From NCBI GenBank assembly GCA_028275645.1, contig JAPWUH010000032.1:1-10078 (forward strand): 10,078 nt of DNA, written 5' to 3'. Below the pieces are notes generated by a model that was given only the letters and a program-made list of their open reading frames with translations, was not told the DNA's origin and ran no database searches. Within the stretch, counting starts at the first letter, position 1. Every line of letters begins with the position of its first letter. This document shows positions 5,740 to 10,078 of this stretch, in pieces. A program made the position numbers and the translations under genes. This DNA comes from Caldivirga sp. GTDB lineage: Archaea; Thermoproteota; Thermoprotei; Thermoproteales; Thermocladiaceae.

Positions 5740-6951
5740 GTGCTTACGCAGGCTCATGTTCAGATAGGCATTGTGGGGAAGCCTAACGTCGGTAAGTCAA
5801 CGTTCTTCGCTGCCTCAACTCTAATAGACGTCAAGATAGCCCCATACCCCTTCACCACCATAGAGCCCAACGTGGGGATTGGCTACGTCACCATACCCTG
5901 CGTATGCAGGGACCTTGGGGTTAAGGATAATCCAAGGAACTCAATATGCATGGATGGGACGAGGCTAATACCGGTGGAGCTCATCGATGTAGCCGGCCTA
6001 GTGCCTGGGGCTTGGCAGGGTAGGGGACTTGGGAACCAATTCCTAGACCACCTCAGGAGGGCCCCAGTCCTAATACACGTTGTCGATGCCTCCGGGGGTA
6101 CTGATGAGGAGGGGAGGATTGTTAAGCCGGGTACCCACGACCCCATGCTTGACGTCAAGTTCCTGGAGAATGAGGTTAACATGTGGGTTTTCCAGATCAT
6201 TAAGAAGGAGTGGGATAGGGTGGTTAGGCAGGTTGAGTACTCTAAGCAGAAGATAGGCGACGTCCTCTATGGCATATTGAGTGGCTTAGGTATAACCAGG
6301 GCCATTATTGAGGATGCCTTAAATCAACTATCCCTACTCAACAAGCCACCCCACCTGTGGGGTGATGATGCGTTAATGGGCTTCGTAAGGTATGTTAGGG
6401 CGGTTGGGAAACCCATGGTTATAGCCGCAAATAAGGCCGATATACCTGAGGCCGAGGACAACATCAGGAGGATGATGAAGGAGCTCAAGAATTACAGGGT
6501 AATACCCACAAGCGCCGACGCTGAACTAGCCCTCAGGAGGGCCGCCAACAAGGGCTTGATAAGGTACATTCCAGGTAACCAAGACTTCACCGTTATCAGC
6601 AATTTAACCCCTGAGCAGTCTAAGGCCCTTGAGAGGATAAGGGATATTATGAGGAAGTGGGGAGGGACGGGGGTTGTTAAGGCCTTAAACACAGCGGTCT
6701 TCGACGTCCTAGGCATGATTGCAGTCTACCCGGTGGCCGATGAGAAGAGGCTCACGGACACTGAGGGTAGGGTGCTACCGGACGTCTACCTACTGCCCAG
6801 AAACGCCACGGTCCTGGATCTGGCCTCAGCGATACACAGTGACATAGCTAAGAGAGCCATGTTCGCAGTGGATGCGTTAAGCGGTAGGAGGATTGGGCTT
6901 GGTGATAGGCTTCAACACAGGTCGGTGATTAGGATTGTCACCTCAAGGTGA
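5740..6951 (+). CDS. ychF: Archaeal YchF/Obg-family GTP/ATP-binding protein
   Basis: A 403-residue protein, close to the usual archaeal YchF length. It has the P-loop GKPNVGKS (13-20), the switch I region PYPFTTIEPNVG (36-46), the G3 motif DVAGLVPGA (83-91), GRGLGNQFLDHLR (95-106), the G4 motif NKAD (231-234) and a TSA G5 motif (257-259). A helical arm lies between G3 and G4, and a TGS-type domain fills about the last 80 residues (DVYLLPRNATVLDLA...). The CVC at 54-56 with Cys70 (NPRNSICMDG) matches the archaeal subgroup. YchF proteins bind the ribosome and hydrolyse ATP or GTP; they are linked to translation under stress, and the exact role in archaea is unsettled. The GTG start is supported by a box 29 bases upstream. 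The next gene is 140-160 bases away with its own promoter, so this is probably monocistronic. Confidence 0.92.
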   Translation: MLTQAHVQIGIVGKPNVGKSTFFAASTLIDVKIAPYPFTTIEPNVGIGYVTIPCVCRDLGVKDNPRNSICMDGTRLIPVELIDVAGLVPGAWQGRGLGNQFLDHLRRAPVLIHVVDASGGTDEEGRIVKPGTHDPMLDVKFLENEVNMWVFQIIKKEWDRVVRQVEYSKQKIGDVLYGILSGLGITRAIIEDALNQLSLLNKPPHLWGDDALMGFVRYVRAVGKPMVIAANKADIPEAEDNIRRMMKELKNYRVIPTSADAELALRRAANKGLIRYIPGNQDFTVISNLTPEQSKALERIRDIMRKWGGTGVVKALNTAVFDVLGMIAVYPVADEKRLTDTEGRVLPDVYLLPRNATVLDLASAIHSDIAKRAMFAVDALSGRRIGLGDRLQHRSVIRIVTSR

Positions 6952-6958
6952 AGCACTG

Positions 6959-6973
6959 TAGTCAATATGACTA
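6959..6973. repeat. Short palindrome after the ychF stop
   Basis: TAGTCA-ata-TGACTA, a perfect 6-base inverted repeat with a 3-base centre, 7 bases after the stop of ychF. There is no T-run, so it is not a clear terminator. The rest of 6974-7076 holds only a CTAACGTTAG palindrome (7042-7051). Confidence 0.3.
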
Positions 6974-7076
6974 GTATTACCGGGAATCAATGAATAAGTA
7001 GACCTACCCTTAATGAGGCATGGGTGAATACTGCCAGCCAACTAACGTTAGCCCTAGGTAAATTGATGATAAGGTG

Positions 7077-7084
7077 TATAAAAG
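7077..7084 (+). promoter_or_regulatory. TATA box of the asparagine synthetase operon
   Basis: TATAAAAG, the strongest box in the 6952-7108 gap. Spacing of 28-30 bases places the transcript start near 7105-7107, just before the ATG at 7109. A weaker ATGATAAG at 7066-7073 would fit the ATG at 7094. Confidence 0.5.
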
Positions 7085-7108
7085 TTAAGTTCAATGGGGC
7101 ATGGGAAT

Positions 7109-8155
7109 ATGGGTAAGGTTAACCCGGCTGTGCTCGAGTTCGAGGCCATGGTTAAGGATAAGGAATCCTACATAAAGTTCATTGAGGAGTGGGTTAAGCA
7201 CTCCTGGAGGTGGGCTAAGGAGGATAAGTACGTTACAGTGTTCAAGATCCAGGCGTCGATACTGCGTGCAATTAGGGAATACCTAGACTCCCAGGGGTTC
7301 ATTGAGGCACTACCACCCATAATAGGCCCAGTCACGGACCCGGGCATTAGGGGTGCTAAGCAGGCCACAATAGACTTCTACGGGCACGAGTACAAGGTCA
7401 TGTCAAGTGCAATACTCTATAAGCAGTACATGGCGGCTGTGCTCGGTAAAGTCTATTTCGTATCACCCAACATCAGGCTTGAGCCCAATGACAGCGTGTT
7501 CACCGGTAGGCACCTCGTTGAGTTCTTCCAGGTTGATCTAGAGATCCTCAACGGCACACTTGATGACGCTATGAAGGTTGCGGAGGGCTTATTCACATAC
7601 GTCACCAGGTACATTAAGGATGTTCATGGTAAGGACCTGGAGAAGATGGGTAGGAGCCTACCTGACTATAAGCCACCATTCCTACGATACACCCACGCCG
7701 AGGCCGTTGAGCTGGTTAACAAGCTTGGGTGCAGGAACCCATCAAACACCGAGATACTTTGGGAGTGTGAGAAGGTTCTCTCAGCCTACCACGACGCCCC
7801 AATCTTCATATACCAGTACCCCAAGGGCTCAAGGGGGTTCTACAATAGGGAGGATCCAGGTAAGCCAGGCTACCTAAGGGACTTCGACATGCTCTACCCC
7901 GAGGGCTTCGGTGAGGCCATATCAGGCGGTGAACGTGAGTATGAGCCCATTAAGGTAATTGCTAGGATAAGGGAGTCAGGTGAGGATCCAAACAAGTACA
8001 GGTGGCTGCTGGAGATGCTAAAGGACTTCTACCCACTTAAAACGGCAGGCTTCGGTATTGGTGTTGAGAGGCTCACAAGGTTCATATGCGGCCTTAGGGC
8101 TGTCTGGGAGGCTAGGCCATACCCGAAGGTGGCCGGCATAGGCCCAGCGCCGTAG
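7109..8155 (+). CDS. asnA: Archaeal asparagine synthetase A (AsnRS paralogue)
   Basis: A 348-residue class II aminoacyl-tRNA synthetase core. The motif 2 region is FVSPNIRLEPND...TGRHLVEFFQVDLE (about 117-145; Arg123, RHLVEF at 134-139), and motif 3 is GFGIGVERLTRF (314-325). Both match asparaginyl-tRNA synthetase. The N-terminal OB-fold that binds the anticodon is absent, so it is unlikely to charge tRNA. Such AsnRS paralogues (studied in Pyrococcus abyssi) make asparagine from aspartate, ATP and ammonia through an aspartyl-adenylate. The protein is somewhat longer than the Pyrococcus one, with an N-terminal helical stretch. The ATG at 7109 is preferred because it follows the predicted transcript start; an ATG at 7094 would add 5 residues. 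The next gene starts 9 bases after the stop, so an ammonia/glutamate-linked operon is likely. Confidence 0.82.
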   Translation: MGKVNPAVLEFEAMVKDKESYIKFIEEWVKHSWRWAKEDKYVTVFKIQASILRAIREYLDSQGFIEALPPIIGPVTDPGIRGAKQATIDFYGHEYKVMSSAILYKQYMAAVLGKVYFVSPNIRLEPNDSVFTGRHLVEFFQVDLEILNGTLDDAMKVAEGLFTYVTRYIKDVHGKDLEKMGRSLPDYKPPFLRYTHAEAVELVNKLGCRNPSNTEILWECEKVLSAYHDAPIFIYQYPKGSRGFYNREDPGKPGYLRDFDMLYPEGFGEAISGGEREYEPIKVIARIRESGEDPNKYRWLLEMLKDFYPLKTAGFGIGVERLTRFICGLRAVWEARPYPKVAGIGPAP

Positions 8156-8158
8156 GTG
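8154..8158 (+). promoter_or_regulatory. Shine-Dalgarno site deciding the start of the glutamate synthase-like gene
   Basis: AGGTG overlaps the stop of the asparagine synthetase gene, with 6 bases to the ATG at 8165. It makes 8165 a better start than the GTG at 8156, which lies inside the site. It is what one expects for the second gene of an operon. Confidence 0.55.
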
Positions 8159-8164
8159 GGTTTA

Positions 8165-9556
8165 ATGTTTGAGTGGCTGGCTTTAAAGATGGGTGAACTG
8201 GCGCTTAGGCTCAGGGCAAGCCTAGTCACCCTGAGGGGGATTAGGGACTTCATAGATGATTACCCCATAGATGAGATACTGCTGAAAGCCATCAAGGGCG
8301 AGGAGGGCGTTTACCCATTCGGCGAACTAGCCTCCTACGGGGCTGCAATGCTTGGTGCACCAATTAACCGAAGGGGGTACCCAAGGTTCCTGACGATTGA
8401 CGACTTAATCCTAGTCCCACCAGCCTTCACACCAAAGAGGCTTGAGAAGATGGCTGAGCTGCTTAGGGAACCCGTGTTCACTGATGTAAACCTGGAGGTT
8501 GATGTAGGTGGCTTAAAGTCGTCAATGCCCCTAGTTGTTGCTTCAATGGGTTCAACGGACATAGCGAGCAGGTACAGCATAGCAATAGCCAAGGCAGCGG
8601 CTAAGGAGGGGATACCATTCGGCATAGGTGAGAATGTGCACACGGTGAGGGGTTATGATAAGAGGTTAACGAGGGGTCACCCAAGCTTCAAGGAGAGGGT
8701 GATGGCGTACCTAACGAACATGGACAAGTACGGTGGTGTATTCATTCAGCAGAACGTCGAGGACGCCTATGATGAGCATTGGAATAAGGTGTATAGTGAC
8801 AAGGACCTTGAGCCATACATAGACGAGGGCAGGGTGGCCTTTGAGATAAAGATTGGGCAGGGGGCCAAGCCAGGCTTAGGTGGGGTGATTAGGATGAGGA
8901 GGGAGGATGCGGTTAAGGTTAGGGAGAAGTACCACTTCCTGGAGGACCCCTTGAAGACTAACAAAAAGACGGTGGAGAGGTACTCCGCGCCGGGCACGTA
9001 TACGGCAGACATCCTGAGGGGTATGATTAGGCTTATGAGGACGAGTTACCCTAGGGTCAAGATATGGGTTAAGGTGGGTCCATTTAGGGACGTGCTGGAC
9101 GTCATAAGGGTGGCCTATGAGGAGGGCGCCAACGCCGTCATTATCGATGGGAAGGAGGGTGGCACAGGAATGGCGCCATCAGTCGCCATGAAGGAGCTGG
9201 GTTACCCAACAATAGTCGGGTTGATTAAGATTAGGGAAGCGAGGCTGATGGGTATTGATGATAGGATGAGCCTTATGATAGCCGGGAGGCTATTCAACGG
9301 CGCCCACATAGTCAAATCCAGGGCATTGGGTGCCTCAGCGGTCTACGCAGGTAGGCCATTCGTGGTGGCGGCTATGGTTAAGGGTGAGGCTGGTGTCAGG
9401 AATTTCATTAGGGCCACCAGGGTTGAGACCCAGATGATAGTGTCGGCACTGGGCAAATACGACATTAGGGACGTCTCCCATGAGGATGTGGCATCACTCA
9501 ACAAGGACCTGGCCACTGCGCTGGGCATACCCTACGTCTACTCCAGGGAGTTTTAA
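8165..9556 (+). CDS. Stand-alone FMN glutamate synthase-like protein lacking cysteines
   Basis: A 463-residue protein matching the FMN-binding TIM-barrel domain of glutamate synthase (GltB2/GltS, COG0069). It has MPLVVASMGSTDIA (about 121-134), FEIKIGQGAKPGLGG (226-240), WVKVGP (301-306), VIIDGKEGGTGMAPS (325-339) and AGR (395-397). In glutamate synthase this domain reduces 2-iminoglutarate to glutamate using FMN and a 3Fe-4S cluster. No glutaminase domain is present. The cluster cysteines, normally just after the GR motif, are missing: the stretch reads AGRPFVVAAMVKGEAGVRNF, and there is no Cys in the whole protein. It may therefore use another electron path or catalyse a different FMN reaction. 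It lies directly after asparagine synthetase with a Shine-Dalgarno site, suggesting shared control of ammonia and glutamate use. The family is sure; the reaction is not. Confidence 0.8.
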   Translation: MFEWLALKMGELALRLRASLVTLRGIRDFIDDYPIDEILLKAIKGEEGVYPFGELASYGAAMLGAPINRRGYPRFLTIDDLILVPPAFTPKRLEKMAELLREPVFTDVNLEVDVGGLKSSMPLVVASMGSTDIASRYSIAIAKAAAKEGIPFGIGENVHTVRGYDKRLTRGHPSFKERVMAYLTNMDKYGGVFIQQNVEDAYDEHWNKVYSDKDLEPYIDEGRVAFEIKIGQGAKPGLGGVIRMRREDAVKVREKYHFLEDPLKTNKKTVERYSAPGTYTADILRGMIRLMRTSYPRVKIWVKVGPFRDVLDVIRVAYEEGANAVIIDGKEGGTGMAPSVAMKELGYPTIVGLIKIREARLMGIDDRMSLMIAGRLFNGAHIVKSRALGASAVYAGRPFVVAAMVKGEAGVRNFIRATRVETQMIVSALGKYDIRDVSHEDVASLNKDLATALGIPYVYSREF

Positions 9557-9564
9557 CGACCCAC

Positions 9565-9595
9565 TTAATAACATGTTTATTGGTTATTAATAACC
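9565..9595. promoter_or_regulatory. Operator-like repeats before thiM
   Basis: A perfect 14-base palindrome GGTTATTAATAACC lies at 9582-9595, ending 9 bases before the TATA box. The half-site TTAATAAC occurs at 9565-9572 and again inside the palindrome at 9587-9594, exactly 22 bases apart, about two helical turns. This arrangement fits a dimeric regulator acting beside the promoter. Archaeal thiamine genes are known to be regulated by ThiR, but I cannot show that this is its site. Confidence 0.45.
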
Positions 9596-9604
9596 GAGAA
9601 ATGG

Positions 9605-9612
9605 TTTAAAAA
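9605..9612 (+). promoter_or_regulatory. TATA box of thiM
   Basis: TTTAAAAA preceded by GAGAAATGG (purine-rich TFB element). Its first T is exactly 29 bases before the ATG at 9634. Confidence 0.6.
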
Positions 9613-9633
9613 TTCGATTAGGCCTGCTACCCT

Positions 9634-10078
9634 ATGTGGCTTAGTGACGAGTTCCCAAGGGACCTAAGGATCCTCAGGGAGAGGAGACCGCTGATACACC
9701 ACTTCATGAACTTCGTGGTCATGAATGACGCGGCCAACGTCACGCTAGCCATAGGCGCATCGCCAATTATGGCCCACGCTAAGGAGGAGGTTGAGGAGTT
9801 GGCCAGTAAGGCTAATGCATTGTACATAAACATAGGCACCCTGGATGAGTACTGGGTTGAGTCCATGATAATAGCCGGTAAGGCCGCTAACAGGAATAAC
9901 GTGCCCGTTCTCCTCGACCCTGTGGGCGCTGGGGCAACTAGGTATAGGACTGAGACCGTTAAGAGGATACTGAGCGAGGTGGAGGTCTCCGTGGTTAAGG
10001 GTAATGGGGGTGAGATGCTCTCCCTAGCGGGCATCACAGGTGGTGTTAAGGGGGTTGATTCAGTGGCCTCAGCTAACC
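9634..10078 (+). CDS. thiM: Hydroxyethylthiazole kinase, N-terminal part (runs off window)
   Basis: 148 codons are present, about half of a family length near 270. ThiM phosphorylates 4-methyl-5-(2-hydroxyethyl)thiazole with ATP, a thiazole salvage step of thiamine phosphate synthesis in the cytoplasm. The sequence shows PLIHHFMNFVVMNDAANVTL (19-38), GASPIMAHAKEEVEEL (41-56), NIGTLDEYW (66-74), LDPVGAGATRYRTET (94-108) and VVKGNGGEMLSLAG (120-133), all in family order. The catalytic GDGCGA-type motif would lie beyond the window. The ATG is supported by a TATA box 29 bases upstream and has no Shine-Dalgarno site, so the transcript is predicted leaderless and separate from the nitrogen genes. 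The palindrome upstream suggests regulation. Confidence 0.88.
   Translation, partial: MWLSDEFPRDLRILRERRPLIHHFMNFVVMNDAANVTLAIGASPIMAHAKEEVEELASKANALYINIGTLDEYWVESMIIAGKAANRNNVPVLLDPVGAGATRYRTETVKRILSEVEVSVVKGNGGEMLSLAGITGGVKGVDSVASAN

Noticed and set aside
9627-10037. 136-codon minus-strand frame over thiM
   Set aside because: It is antisense to a protein with clear ThiM motifs and has a Ser/Thr/Leu-rich shadow composition.
1-10078. CRISPR arrays
   Set aside because: No regularly spaced direct repeats of 24-37 bases were seen anywhere in the window.

Overview
The window looks like chromosomal DNA from a hyperthermophilic crenarchaeon, most probably of the Thermoproteales (Vulcanisaeta/Caldivirga-like). 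The reasons are an archaeal YchF with the CxC insertion, a stomatin/NfeD protease pair, an archaeal asparagine synthetase related to AsnRS, heavy use of AGG arginine codons and A/T-rich archaeal promoters. The genus is an inference; the archaeal origin is well supported.

Left half (1-4563), leftward genes. In transcription order these are a p-stomatin (SPFH), an NfeD/ClpP-class membrane serine protease, an ATPase with a P-loop but an odd Walker B, a membrane-anchored DsbA-like thiol oxidoreductase with CPYC, and the 5' end of an unidentified gene that leaves the window. They share one direction, but each has its own TATA box, so they are a co-directional group rather than a tight operon. Stomatin and NfeD are the exception in function: the family pair works as protease and substrate, and NfeD also carries a Shine-Dalgarno site.

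Middle (4564-5739). A divergent promoter region separates stomatin from a rightward, Arg/Ser-rich protein of 111 residues with no recognised family. Its stop overlaps the start of a second small frame that is interrupted by an amber codon. About 750 bases without an intact gene follow, dense in inverted repeats. They include a 90-base extended hairpin and, on the other strand, a decayed frame with one zinc knuckle. I read this tract as mobile-element debris, possibly of the IS200/IS605 TnpB type, or as a structured RNA locus. The sequence alone does not decide between them.

Right half (5740-10078), rightward genes. These are the YchF GTPase/ATPase, then a two-gene nitrogen unit: an AsnRS-like asparagine synthetase followed 9 bases later by a stand-alone FMN glutamate-synthase-like protein that has no cysteine at all. 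Last comes the N-terminal half of ThiM (hydroxyethylthiazole kinase) behind its own promoter and a palindromic operator-like site.

A pattern across the window is useful for annotation. In eight of the nine first genes a TTTAWWAG-like box begins 28-30 bases before a start codon, which indicates leaderless transcripts. This moves several starts inward from the longest frame. The ninth, asnA, fits less tightly at 32 bases. The one gene inside a clear operon (8165) has a Shine-Dalgarno site instead.
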